The notes under the pieces: model-generated
The model's input: only the letters and a program-made list of their open reading frames with translations
Told to the model about the DNA's origin: nothing
The model's database searches: none
Part shown: piece after piece, positions 35,749 to 48,092 of the stretch
Position numbering within the stretch: the stretch's first letter is position 1
Layout: the number at the start of each line of letters is the position of its first letter
NCBI RefSeq assembly: GCF_002878395.1
Contig: NC_061121.1
Span: forward strand, 129,395,888-129,459,887
Direction: 5' to 3'
Length of the DNA: 64,000 nt
From: Capsicum annuum
Taxonomy: Eukaryota; Streptophyta; Magnoliopsida; Solanales; Solanaceae
Made by a program: the position numbers and the translations under genes

Positions 35749-37939
35749 TGTAACACTCCTGAAATACACCCTAGGTGCCACATGGATGGTGCTTATGGTT
35801 ATAAGTGACCATGAGCTAGTACATGCTGCGACCAATGAATAATATGTCGATAGTAAAGACATTTGTGGAAAATTGCGAAAAATGCCATAACAGTGTAAGT
35901 GCTAAAAAGTATAACTGAATCCACAAGTCTAAGAAAAACATCTATGAAAATAATTCAACATGACTGATTAACTAACTGATTGTCTGAAATGTCTGAAATG
36001 TCTCAAAAGCCTCTAAGACTAACTTACTGGGGAGTTGATGGGATAAATCCTCAACTAACTCCAACTAACCATATAACTGAATTGCTAACTCAAATGAATA
36101 AAGATAAACTCTCTCAAGAAGTATGAGGACTCACCACTATTGCTGATGTTTGCTAATTGATCATGTCTAGGCTCGCTCAAGAAACTGAGCATCCGAACCT
36201 ACGATATAAGGCATCATTGAGCAAGAAATGAGTATGCGATCGATACTTTGAATGTACTTGTATATGAGATGAGGTTAGACTGTAATGCATGGGTTAATTG
36301 TATGTAATGTAATGAGTGGCTAAATAACATGAGATAACTGTATAAGCTTGCATTAAAACCAAAATACTACAAGTGCAAGATCAGGCATATAATGTTTCTA
36401 AAATTATCTGTAAGACTAAAATACTAACACACCAAAATTTGATAACAGAGTAAGTGATAATTTGTATGCCTAGGTCAAGCCATCTAAACTAAATTCTTTA
36501 CTGAGTACTGAATTATGACTGTGGGAGGTATCATCGAACCGACATACTCCATTCTAACAATGGTTGTGTGGATCCAGTAAGATACTTAAAAACTAGGGTA
36601 TCCAGCGTAAACTTACTGGTAATCCCAGGGAGGAGTCAAGGCTAAACTGACGGGTGACCTCTAGGAGGTATTCAAGCCTAAACTAATGGGTGACTCCTCC
36701 TAACCCACGCTGGCTACATGGTTCTGGAATACAGGGACTGCTACTATCAACATTGCCTAACAGATGAGGAAGCCACCATCCTTCATTCACTCAGTGTTAA
36801 ATCCTACTCCCAACTGAAAGACACTAATTACTAAACTATACAGAGCTTATTTGAGAGAACAACTGAGCAATGCTACTAACTGAATGACAAGGCTCAGGAT
36901 TTAGCTAAAACTATTTTGAATATTCAAAAAATTAGGTAAAAAACTAAGTTTTGGGGATTTAGAACTGAATGAAAATGACAATAATGGCATGTAAAAATAT
37001 TAAAACCTTAAAGGGAAAAATCATTCAACAAAATCATTCTTTTTGGCATTTCATCAAACACTTGGAATTCATAGACTTGAGAATGGGAATAGTTAAAACA
37101 TGTTCTACTAACATAATTGAAATACTAAAATCATGGTTAAGAGATACAATATGCAAAAAACACCATGCAAACGTATCATAGACAAATTCCAACAAAAACA
37201 CATGGTAAACATGATTTGAAATCAAAGTTCATAATTGTTTCAAGTAGATAATTCATAAGAACATGCAAAAATTATAACTTTAAACTTGAAAATAAATTCT
37301 TGGACTCCAAGGGTGATAAAGGCCCATGGTTGAAGATCAGACATACCTTTAATACTTAAATCTTTAAAGAGAACAAATTTCTTGAAAGCTTTCTTGAATT
37401 GGAAAAATTGAGTTGTTGGTTTTCTTGAAAGGAAGATGATTTTACTTGTTTTATTCAGAGTAAGGTTAGGGTTTTTTTGAGAGGGAAATTGTGAAATTTT
37501 GTCGTAGAATGCCCTAACATCAGTTTAGTCTCATGTTTTTATGAATTTGGGTGCTGGAAAAAGACAAGACTACCTCTATAGGATTTAAATTCGTAACTGG
37601 AACGTCGATTGAAGACTTTCCACAGAGCTATGTACCATTAATAACTATTCACACTACGACGCGGTGTAATCGCATTGAGCTATTGGAAACAAAATTAAAA
37701 CGTACCTAAATCCTCATTAGAAAAATCTCAAACTTACCTGAGATATGCTCTTTTAACTCGTAAACATGAATAAACTCAAAAACTTAACTCTCAAGGTTGG
37801 GAATTTCAATTTAACGATCATCGAAATTAAGCGGATAAAAATAAGGCTAAGCCCAAAACACTTAGCTAAATTTTCAAGTCCTAAGCCTCTTATGCATGCA
37901 TTATAAGCTGAACTAAACTAGGAAAATATGGGGTATTCA
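35749..37939 (-). repeat. Gypsy B 3' LTR
   Basis: It is 2191 bp long. On the plus strand it begins TGTAACACTCCTGAAATACA (the reversed LTR end) and ends GGGGTATTCA (the reversed LTR start, TGAATACCCC). It is collinear with 45863-48092. The minus-strand start is preceded by an intact polypurine tract. The open frames inside (for example 36969-37181) have equivalents in the other LTR (47127-47354) and are not genes. Confidence 0.85.
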
Positions 37940-37956
37940 ATATCTCCCCCTTATGG
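37940..37956 (-). other. Polypurine tract of gypsy B
   Basis: On the minus strand CCATAAGGGGGAGATAT stands directly before the LTR start and after the motif TTCGAGGATGAATG, as in gypsy element 2. Confidence 0.8.
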
Positions 37957-38149
37957 ACATTCATCCTCGAATGAGACTGAACAAGCTCTAAATACTGAGG
38001 AACCAACATTACATAATGAACATGCATAAGTAGAAATATGATTACGTGACTGAGCTGAAGCATGATACATGACTGGACTAATTAGTGAAAACATGCAATG
38101 TCATGAGGATAATTATATGGCTGAAACTAAGAATGAACAAGATATAACC

Positions 38150-40020
38150 CAAGGAAAATTGTTAGCATAAGCGGAGTCTGAGTTTTCTGAGAAAAGGTAA
38201 GGGTACTTTCATCGCTAATTCTCTTCGGCTTCCTAGGTTACTCCCTTTATGGAATGATTCCGCCAAAGAACTTTGACCTAGAGAACTTTGTTTTTCCATA
38301 GTCTACGAGTCTAATGATCAAGAATTTCAACTAGAATTTCTTCACAAGAAAGGCTATCTGGAAAATCTATGTTTTCTAAAGGATTAACCACAATTGGGTC
38401 ACCAATACACTTTTGTAACAAGGACACATGGAATACTAGATGCACTGATGCCAAATCTGCAGGAAACTCAAACTCATAAGCTACCTTTCAAAAATGACTC
38501 AACATCCTATAAGGTCCAACAAATTGGGTAAACTTCCCCTTCTTGCTAAATCTCCTCACTCACTTCATAGGGGAAATTTTTAAATAGACTAAATCTCCAA
38601 CTTCAAATTCTAGATCTATCCTACACATATCAGTATAAGATTTATGACGGTTTTGAGCTATCTTAAGCCTCTCCCTTATTAAATGAACCTTCTCCATCGC
38701 ATAAAATACTAAATCTGGCCCTTTCAACTTGGTCTCACCTAGCTCAAACAAACAAATAGGAGATCTAAACATTCTACCATAGAGAGCCACAAATGGAGCT
38801 ATCTGAATACAGGAATGATAATTGTTATTATAGGCAAACTAGATCAAAGATAGGTGATCATCCCAATAACCCTTAGAACCAATAACATATTCCCTCAACT
38901 TATCAAATAGGGTTTGAATGTTCCTCTATGTATGACAACCTATCAGGCAATGCAAAGCAGTACTGAGATAAACTTAGGTTTCTAGACCCTTTTGAAAAGC
39001 TTTCCAAAAGTGAGAGGTAACCTACATACTCTATCTAAAATAATATACAATGGCAATCCATACAACCTAAATAACTCACTAATATAGAGCTTGGCATAAT
39101 CCTCTACTAATTAGGACGTATGAACTGGCAAGAAATGAGCAGATTTAGTCATTCTGTTTATAATAGCCCATATTAAATCATGTTGACGATGCATATAGTG
39201 CAACCCTATCACAAAGACCATGTTCACCTCTTCCCACTTCTAAGTAGGAATCCTAAACTCCTGCATCATGCCATTCAGCCTCTGATGCTCAATCTTAACC
39301 TACTGACAACTAGGAAACTTAGCTATAATCTCTGTAATATCTTTCTTAATGCCAATCCACTAATAGTTTTCCCATAAATCATGGTACATATTAGTCGCTC
39401 CTGGGTGAATAAAATAACGTACACCATATACTTTTACAAAAATGTGATATCTCAAACCGTCAAAACAGGGCACACATATCCTACCTCAACATCGCAAGAT
39501 GTCATCTTCCCTTTGGGAGAAAAAATCTACTCACTCATCTCTAACAAACTCCTTCAACTTAACAAAACTGGAATCCCTATCCTGCTTCTCCTTTACTTTA
39601 ACAACCAATGAAGATTCTGATCTATTCTAAACCCATAAACTACACTCAGCTGAATCAACTAATGAATGCCTAATCTATCCAATTAATGAACCTTTTAGAC
39701 CAACTTCTTCTTATTATTCTCGACATGAGTAACACTACCTATAGACAACCTACTAAGGGTGTTTGCCAAAACGTTGGTCTTTCCTAAATGATACAACATA
39801 CTATATCATAATCTTTTAACAACTCCAACCACCTTCACTGATGAAGATTTAAATCTTAGTTCTAAAATACATAATACAAACTTTTTTGATAAGTGAAAAC
39901 ATAAACACTAACCCCATACAAGTAGTGCCTCCAAAATTCCAAGGCAAACAAAACAGTTGTTAACTAAAGATCATGGGTAGGGTAATTCTTTTTATGGGGT
40001 TTAAGATGTCTAGAGAAATA
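38150..40020 (-). pseudogene. Gypsy B integrase and C-terminal domain
   Basis: Read on the minus strand. The zinc region at about 39290-39420 reads RYFIHPGATNMYHDL and then KFPSCQ, where the first Cys of the pair is Phe. The core's first catalytic motif reads MVFVIGL (family MDFITGL), so Asp is Val. The second reads YIILDRV and keeps its Asp. The next part is damaged, but GYWDDHLSLI and FAYNNNYHS are clear (about 38815-38880). The open piece at 38560-38790 starts ALYGRMFRSPICLFELGET and ends EFEVGDLVYLKISPMK. A chromodomain-like C-terminal tail is at 38150-38300. Two catalytic or structural residues are changed and stops are common, so it is inactive. RNase H follows on its upstream side. Confidence 0.8.
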
Positions 40021-41000
40021 GGAAAACGACCTAATCTTTCTGCATCAAAACACAACCCAAACCAAATCTAGAATCGTAATATTAAACAACAAACCTATCT
40101 GAACTATTTGTCAAGGTCAAAAGTTTGGCTGAGGTGACTAAAACATCAACTCCTAAAAATACTTCTTACAATAATATAACCACTGAAACTTAACTTATTT
40201 CTAAGCCAATTGAGACACGGGGGATGCAATAGACAAAAAACCTTAACAAACCACTTGGCATAGCTAGCCAAACTCAAGAAACTCCTAATATCTAATAGAG
40301 AGATGGGTCTGGGCTACTTTCCCACTATTTTAGTCTTTGATGGGTCAACTCTAATTCCATCATTGAAAATAATATGACCAAGGAAAGCTACTAATCTTAG
40401 CCAAAATTAAAACTTACTAAATTTGGCGAACAACTTATGGGCTCTAAGAGTCTGCAATACGATTCAGAGATGGTGTGCATGATCATTTTTCTGTGGGAGT
40501 TGACAAGAATATAATCAATGAAGAATATGAGAAACATGTCCAAGTACTACTTGAAAACTCAATTCATCAAGTCCATGAAAGCTGTTGGGCATTCGTTTGT
40601 CCAAAAGTCATAACTGAGAATTCAAAATAACTATGCCGAGTTCTGAAAGTTGGTTTTGGAATATCACATTCTCTAACTCTAAGCTGATGATAACATGATC
40701 AAAGGTCTATCTTAAAGAAATAACTGGCACCCAGAAGTTGGTAAAACAAGTCATCAATTCTGGGAAATGGATACTTATAGTTGATTGTGACTTTGTTCAA
40801 CTGATTGTAATTAATGCACATTCTTAGAAAACCATCTATCTTTCACACCAAAATGGGTTAGAGCACCCCATGGAGTTACATTGGGCCTGATGAATCTTTT
40901 TTCTAAGAGATCTTTCAAATCTCTAGTCTCTGCTGGAGCCATTCTATATGGAGAAATAAAGATAGGCTAGGTATTTGAAATGATGTTTATTATGAAGTCA
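39640..41000 (-). pseudogene. Gypsy B reverse transcriptase and RNase H
   Basis: Read on the minus strand. The RT palm is recognisable as [28 protein letters not shown] and [15 protein letters not shown] (about 40560-40740). The catalytic motif FIDDILVYS reads FIDYILVNS, so the second Asp is Tyr (codon triplet at 40511-40519). Downstream comes the connection segment VAFLGHIIFNDGIRVDPSKT (about 40325-40385), then IRSFLSLASYAKWFV. RNase H follows at about 39640-40230 with weak conservation. The left limit overlaps the integrase zinc-region entry, because the RNase H C-terminus is poorly kept. The active-site change alone would block DNA synthesis. Confidence 0.75.
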
Positions 41001-41049
41001 ATTTTCCTTTTGAAAGGAACTCTGGGAAGATCTTCATGGAATACATCAA

Positions 41050-41625
41050 GAAATTCCCTTGCTATTGAAACTAACTCGAAACTTGGGATCTCAAAATTAG
41101 TATTTTTGACTCAAACTAGATGGTAAACACTACCCTTGGAAATCATTTTTCTTGCCATAAGGTATGAAATAATTTGACCCCAAAGTATTGAAGTACTACC
41201 CCTCTATTTAATGACTGGTTCATTGGGAAACTAAAACCGAATGATTCTATTTTGCTAAAAAACTATAGCATAAAATGAGTGGATCCAATCCATGCTGAGA
41301 ATTACATCAAAATTAGCCATCTCTAACTTCACAAGGTCAATTGAGATGACTTTTTAGGATATGTAGCCATAGTTCATGTATGCATACTAGGCTACAATCG
41401 AGACACCTACTAGGGTAGATATTGAGAAGGGTTCTACAAATTAAACAGGTCTAAAACTAAAATTAACAACTATATAGGGGGTTATAAAATAAAGCAAAGT
41501 TCCAGGGTCTAACCAAGCATAAACACGGATGAAAAAGACCTGTAACATACTAATAGCCATATCAAGAGAATATTTGTAATCCTATTAGGACTTAAGTGCA
41601 AAAAACCTATTCTGATGCTTTACAC
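41050..41625 (-). pseudogene. Gypsy B protease remnant
   Basis: Read on the minus strand, the active-site region at about 41495-41515 reads LDPGTLLYFITPYI (family FDPGATHSFISPYI), so the Asp is present but Ser/Ala is changed. The second conserved block reads NFDVILSMDWIHSFYAI (family DFDVILGMDWL), at about 41270-41320. A stop interrupts it nearby. The order gag, protease, RT fits Ty3/gypsy. Confidence 0.75.
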
Positions 41626-41629
41626 TAGG

Positions 41630-42772
41630 GGCACTGGAACTAGCACCCTACTAAGTCTAGCAACCTACTAGAGCTGATGACTGGTTGGACTATCTCTATT
41701 GCCATGAATATCTTTTTCTCTGAGCAACTAATTGACATTTATTTAACCTGTGTCCAGGCTTTCCACATCCAAAACATACATCACTGCTAGCCTTACACAC
41801 ACCCTAATGGTTTCTACTACAAATCTGACAAAGTAGATTACTGCGACTACTATACGCACTACCCCGAGGCTTGGAGCCTGACACCCTATTTTGATTATCA
41901 TTCCCTAACTTTGGTATTAGCGCACTAGATGAAGATAGAGCTGTGGCTAAAGACTTCTATAGAACTTGAGAATGGTTACCACCCTCTAACTTCAGCTACA
42001 TAAAACTGAAGCTCCCTATTTTGGGTTTCTTATTCTCCCTTTCTTTATCCTTAAACTTTTGATCCTTAATATTTGAGCATAGACCATAAGACTAGATATG
42101 TCCATCTTCTTAATCAATATTGCAGTCCTACACTCCTTAACCATACTATCGAATATGCCAAAAACAAACTTACTCATTCAAGATAGGTTATCAGACACCA
42201 CATGAGGAGTAGACCTTTCCAGCTGAGTAAACATAAGTGAATACTCTCTCACACTCATATTTCCTTTTTTCAAATTCATAAACTCCATCAATCTAGATTC
42301 CCTCAACACTAAGTGAAATAATTTGTCTAAAAATGCTATAAAAATTCTTAGCACCCTATAGGCCCTATATCTGAACCTCTATCCTCCTTCTACTAATTAA
42401 ACAAGGTGTGAGCTACATCCTGCATTTGGCAAACACCCAACTCTACACTCTCATTGTATACAACACCCTTAATATTTGTCACCATTTAAACCATGTCAAG
42501 GAACTCCTGCAGATGCTCATTAGACTTTGCTCCTAAAAACTAAGGGGATTCATGCAGGTAAAGTCCTGAATCCAAGTTGCGGCTGTATTAGCAAATGGAT
42601 TAGATGGAATAAAAGACTCCTGATTTTTCTTAGCTACTACCTAGTGGGCGAAAGTAGTTAATGCAGCTTTGAATTCAGCATAAAAGACATACTAATTCAA
42701 GGGATCTTTCTAAACAGGCAGAAGTGCGGGCTGATTTCTAGTTCTTCTTCTGCTAGTCTTTATGGGAGGCAT
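41630..42772 (-). pseudogene. Gypsy B Gag
   Basis: Read on the minus strand, the start codon is at 42772-42770, giving MPPIKTSRRRTRNQPALLPV, which fits the MPPRR...R start common in this gypsy Gag group. The central Gag domain (about 42100-42650) is readable only in pieces. The zinc knuckle region at about 41735-41850 reads CKASSDVCFGCGKPGHRLNK with a following Cys: a full CX2CX4HX4C knuckle. Stops break the frame. The 178 bases upstream form the leader down to the primer-site region. Confidence 0.7.
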
Positions 42773-42816
42773 TTTATGTAAATAGAAAAAAGAGTGAATT
42801 AGAAAGAGAGTTAAAA

Positions 42817-42994
42817 TAGAGCTCTTGCTCATTCACACAACATGAATACTGAAAGAAAGGAAACTTTTGTTTAAATATCTTGTAGCCTCCTATCCATAAG
42901 TGAGGCGTGCTCCACAATCATGCCCAAGACTCTACGCAATGTTTATTTTAGACACCTTAGGATACTATAAAACCTTATAATGTAATACCAAGTT
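42817..42994 (-). other. Gypsy B leader with primer-site relic (unit 0)
   Basis: On the minus strand the LTR end GGTGTTACA is followed by AACTTGGTATTAC, an eroded TTGGTATCAGAGC (initiator tRNA-Met type), and about 165 further leader bases before gag. The same 178-base leader is repeated at 44211-44387 and 45684-45862. Confidence 0.6.
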
Positions 42995-45862
42995 TGTAAC
43001 ACCCCGAAAATACACTTTGGGAGCTTAAGGTGCGTAAGATCGCAATGACCACAAGCTAACCCATGTGCTGGTACCTGCTGTGAGCATTAAATAATATGCT
43101 GATAGTAAACATCATCTAAAATAGTGCAACATGACTGATAAAACTGATAAAATAACTGACTGTATAAAATTTCTAAAAAGTCTTTAAGACTAACTAACTT
43201 AGGAGTTTATGGGACAAACCCCAACTAAATCTGACTGACCATCTAAAGAAACTTCTAACTTAACTGAATAAAAATAAGCTCTTCCTTTGAGTATGAGGAC
43301 TTATCATTGCTGCTGATATTAGCTAACTTATCTTGTGTTGGCTTTGTCGGGAAACGGAGGATCCGAACTAATGATATAAGACATCATAGCGAAAGAAATG
43401 AGTATGCGATTAATACTTTGGATGTACTAGTACATGGGATTCGGTTAGATTTTAATGCATAGATTAACTACATAAAGTAACGACTGGATGAATATCATTA
43501 GATAATTGTATAAGCATGCATGAAAAACAAGAATACTACAAGTCCAAGACCTGGCATATAATGTTTCTTAAATAATTTGTAAGACTAAAATACTGAAATA
43601 CTAAAATTTGAAAATTAAGTGAATGATAATCTGTATGCCTAGGTAAAGAAATTTGACCTGAATTTTGTACTGAGTACTGAACGGAGACTGTTGGAGGTAT
43701 CATCTAACTGACATACCTCATGGTAAGCTAACTGGTGTCTAAACTAAGATCTTAGTTGAAAGGGTATCAGTACTATGCCACAAATAGTAACAATGGTTGT
43801 ATGGATCCACTAAGCTACTAATGAATCAAGGTATCAAGCCTAAGCTGATGGATGATCCCTAGGTAGAGTCAAGCCTAAACGGTTTGTTGACTCCTCATAA
43901 CCTATGTTGGCTATGTGGTTTTGTAATATAGGGATTGCTACTAATGACTTTACATAACTGACGGGGAAGCAACGATCTAACATTCGCTCAATTCTAAATC
44001 CTAATCCCAACTGAAAGACACTTATTATTAACCTAAATGGAGCTTATATGAACCAACAACTGAGGAATGATACTAATTGAATAACAATGCCTATGGTTTA
44101 TCGGAAATGATTCTGAAGATTGTGAAAACTAGGTAAACTACAAAGTTTTAGATCTTCATAACCCCCAGCACTGAATGAAAATAACATTAAAGGCATGTAA
44201 GAGCTTCAAATAGAACTCTTGCTCATTCGCACAACATCAATATTAAAAGAAAGGAAAATTTTCTTTAAATGTCTTATACCCTCCTGTTCATAAGTGAGGC
44301 GTCCTCCACAATCATGCACAAGACTCTATGCGATGCTGATTTTATACACCCTAGGATACTATAAACCTTATGATATAATACCAAGTTTGTAACACTCCAG
44401 AAATACACTTTGGGCGCTCTAAGGTGCGTAAGATCACAATGACCAGAAACTAACCTATGTGCTGGTACCTGCTGTGAGCATTAAATAATATATTGATAGT
44501 AAAGATATTTGCGGAAAATATCTAAAAATGCCATAAGGTTTTAAGTATTAAAAAGTATAACTTAAGTCACAAGTCTTAGAAAAACATCAACTAAAATTGT
44601 GCAACATGACCAATAAAACTGATAAAATAACAGACTGTATGAAATTTCTAAAAAGCCTTTAAGACTAAATAACTTAGGAGTTTATGGGACAAACCCCAAC
44701 TAAATCTGACTGACCATCTAACGAAACTTCTAACTCAACTGAATAAAGATAAGATCTCCCTTTTATTATGAGACTTATCATTTCTGCTGATATTAGCTAA
44801 CTTATCTTGTGTTGGCTTTGTCGGGAAACTGAGGATCCGAACTGATGATATAAGACATCATAGTGAAAGAAATGAGTATACGATTAATACTTTGGATGTA
44901 CTGGTACATGGGATTGGGTTAGATTTTAATGCATAGATTAACTACATAAAGTAATGACTGGATGAATAATATGAGATAATTGTATAAGCATGCATGAAAA
45001 ACAAGAATACTACAAGTCCAACACCAGATATATAATGTTTCTTAAATAATTTGTAAGACTGAAATACTGAAATACTAAAACTTGAAAATTAAGTAAATAA
45101 TAATCTGTATGCCTTGGTAAAGCAATTTGAACTGAATTTTGTACTGAGTACTGAACTGAGACTGTTGGAGGTATCATCTAACCGACATACCCCATGGTAA
45201 GCTAACTGGTATCTAAACTAAGATCTTAGTTGAATGGGTATCAGTACTATGCCACAGATAGTAAGAATAGTTGTATGGATCCACTAAGCTACTAAAGAAT
45301 CAAGGTATCAAGCCTAAGCTGATGGATGATCCCTGGGTAGAGTCAAGCCTAAACGGTTTGTTGACTCCTCATAACCTATGCTGGCTACGTGGTTTTGTAA
45401 TATAGGGATTGCTAATAATGATTTGACATAAATAATGGGGAAGCAATGATCTAATATCCGCACGATTCTAAATCCTAATCCCAACTGAAAGAAACTTATT
45501 ATTAACCTAAATGGAGCTTATATGAACCAACAACTGAGCAATGATGCTAACTGAATACCAATGCTCATGGTTTATCGGAAATGATTCTGAAGATTCTGAA
45601 AACTAGGTAAACAACAAAGTTTTAGATCTTCATAACCCCCAGCACTGAATGAAAATAACAATAAAGGCATATAAGAGCTTCAAATAGATCTCTTGCTCAT
45701 TCGCACAACATGAATACTGAAAGAAAGGAAAATTTTCTTTAAATGTCATATAGCCTCCTTTCCATAAGTGAGGCATGCTTCACAATCATGCACAAGACTC
45801 TACGCAATGCTTATTTTAGACACCCTAGGACACTGTAAAACCTTATGATATAATACCAAGTT
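42995..45862 (-). repeat. Two extra tandem units of truncated LTR plus leader
   Basis: Unit 1 spans 42995-44387 (1393 bp) and unit 2 spans 44388-45862 (1475 bp). Each consists of about 1.2-1.3 kb corresponding to the 3' part of the LTR (45863 to about 47163 of the full copy), then the 177-179 base leader. Both have the same junction, GAGCTTCAAA joined to TAGA(A/T)CTCTTGC (44210/44211 and 45683/45684), where the full LTR continues CCATAATGG and the original leader has TTAAAATAGAGC. So one junction was made and then copied. Unit 1 lacks about 82 bases near 43107 that unit 2 and the full LTR keep. Confidence 0.85.
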
Positions 45863-48092
45863 TGTAACACCCCAGAAATACATTTTGGGCGCTGTAAGAT
45901 GCATAAGATCACAATGACCACAAGCTAACCCATGTGCTGGTACCTACTGTGAGCATTAAATAATATACTGATAGAAAAGATATTTACGGAAAATAGATAA
46001 AAATGCCATAAGGTTTTAAGTATTGAGAAGTATAACTTAGGTCACAAGTCTTAGAAAAACATCAACTAAAATAGTGCAACATGACAGATAAAACTGATAA
46101 AATAACTGACTGTAGGAAATTTCTAAAAAGCCTTTAAACCTAAATAACTTAGGAGTTTATGGGACATACCCCAACTAAATCTGACTGACCATCTAACGAA
46201 AATTCTAACTCAACTGAATAAAGATAAGCCCTTCCTTTGAGTTTGAGGAGTCATCATTGCTGCTAATATTAGCTAACTTATCTTGGGTTGGATTTATTAG
46301 GAAACTAAGGATCCGAACTGATGATATAAGACATCATAGCGAAAGAAATGAGTATACGATTAACACTTTGGATGTACTGGTACATGGGATTCGGTTAGAT
46401 TTTAATGCATAGATTAACTAGACATAAAGTAATAACTGGATGAATAACATGAGATAATTGTATAAGCATGCATGAAAAACAAAAATACTACAAGTCCAAG
46501 ACCAAGCATATAATGTTTCTTAAATAATTTGTAAGACTGAAATACTGAAATACTAAAATTTGAAAATTAAGTGAATGATAATCTGTATGCCTAGGTAAAG
46601 CAATTTGAATTGAATTTTGTACTGAGTACTGAATTGAGACTGTTGGAGGTATCATCTAACCGACATACCCCATGGTAAGCTAACTGGTGTCTAAACTAAG
46701 ATCTTTGTTGAAAGGGTATTAGTACTATGCCACAGATAGTAAGAATGGTTATATGGATCCACTAAGCTACTAAAGAATCAAGTTATCAAGCCTCAGCTGA
46801 TGGGTGATCCCTAGGTAGAGACAAGCCTAAACAGTTTGTTGACTCCTCATAACCTATGCTGGCTATGTGCTTTTGTAATATAGGGATTGCTACTAATGAC
46901 TTTACATAACTGATGGGGAATCAATGACCTAATATTCGCTTGATTCTAAATCCTAATCCCAACTGAAAGACACTTATTATTAACCTAAATGGAGCTTATA
47001 TGAACCAGCAACTAAGCAATAATACTAACTGAATAACAAGGCTCATGGTTTATCGGAAATGATTTTGAAGATTTTGAAAACTACGTAAACAACAAAGTTT
47101 TAGATCTTCATAACCCCCAGCACTGAATGAAAATAACAATAAAGGCATGTAAGAGCTTCAAAACCATAATGGGGAAAATCATTCTTCAAAATTATTCTCT
47201 TTGCCATTTCATCAAACACTTGGAGTTCACAAACTTAAGCATGGGAATAGTTAAAACATGTTCTACTAACATATTTGTAACACAAAAAACATGGTTAAAG
47301 GATCCAACACGTGAAAATCACCATTCAAACATGTCACAAACAAATTACAACTGAAACACCTGGTAAACATGATTTTAAATAAAAGTTCATAACATCTTCA
47401 TGTAGATAATTCATAGCAACATGTAAAAATCATAACTTTAAACTTGAAAATAGATTTTTGGACTACATGGGTGATAAGGGATGAAGGATGAACATCATCT
47501 ATATCCTTAATAATTAAGTTTTGAATGAACTTTCTTGAAAGCTTTATAGAGTTGGAACACTTGAGTTCTTGGTTTTCTTGAAAGGAAGATGATTTAACCT
47601 ATTAAATTTAAAGAATGTTTAGGGCTTATTTGAGAGAGAAATTGTGATATTTTTGTTTATAATGCCCGAACAATAGTTTAATCCTATGTTTTTATGAATA
47701 TGGGTGCTAGAAAATGATAAGACTACCTTTTTGGGATATAAATTCATAATTGGAAGGTCGATTGAAGACATTCTATGATGCGATGAACCCTTCATTTCTA
47801 TTCCCACCACGACGCAGTGTAATTGCATTGAGCTGCTAAAAATAAAATCCAAATATTCCATAATCCTCATTCAAAAAATCTAAAACTTAATGGAGATGTG
47901 CTCCTTACATCCGTGAATATAAATGAACTGAAAAACTTATGTCTTGGAGGCAGGAAGGTCACTTTAAAAATCATCAAAGTTAAGAGACAAAAATAAGGTT
48001 AAGTCCCCAACACTTAGATAAATTTTTAGGTCCTAAGCATCTTACGCACGCACTATGAGCTGAGCTGGACTAGCAAAATATGAGGTATTATA
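45863..48092 (-). repeat. Gypsy B full 5' LTR
   Basis: It is 2230 bp long and collinear with the 3' LTR at 35749-37939, including the region 47164-48092 that is missing from the two truncated units. It ends GAGGTATTATA, compared with GGGGTATTCA in the other copy. The gypsy A LTR resumes directly after it. Confidence 0.85.

Larger units (their letters stand above)
35749..48092 (-). mobile_element. Gypsy B: minus-strand Ty3/gypsy element with tandem LTR-leader units
   Basis: The element lies in reverse and is inserted in the left LTR of gypsy A. On the plus strand: 3' LTR 35749-37939, polypurine tract, pol (38150-41620), gag (41630-42772), leader and primer-site region (42817-42994), two truncated LTR+leader units (42995-45862) and the full 5' LTR (45863-48092). 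The flanking pentamers GATTA (35744-35748) and AATTA (48093-48097) differ by one base and look like a target duplication. All genes are broken. Confidence 0.85.

Noticed and set aside
36969..37225. Frames on both strands conserved at 47127-47354
   Set aside because: The conservation is between the two LTRs of gypsy B, not between protein genes. Substitutions do not respect codons and there is no family match.
42995..48092. CRISPR-like or satellite reading of the tandem units
   Set aside because: The units are 1.4 kb long, contain LTR and primer-site sequence and belong to one retroelement.
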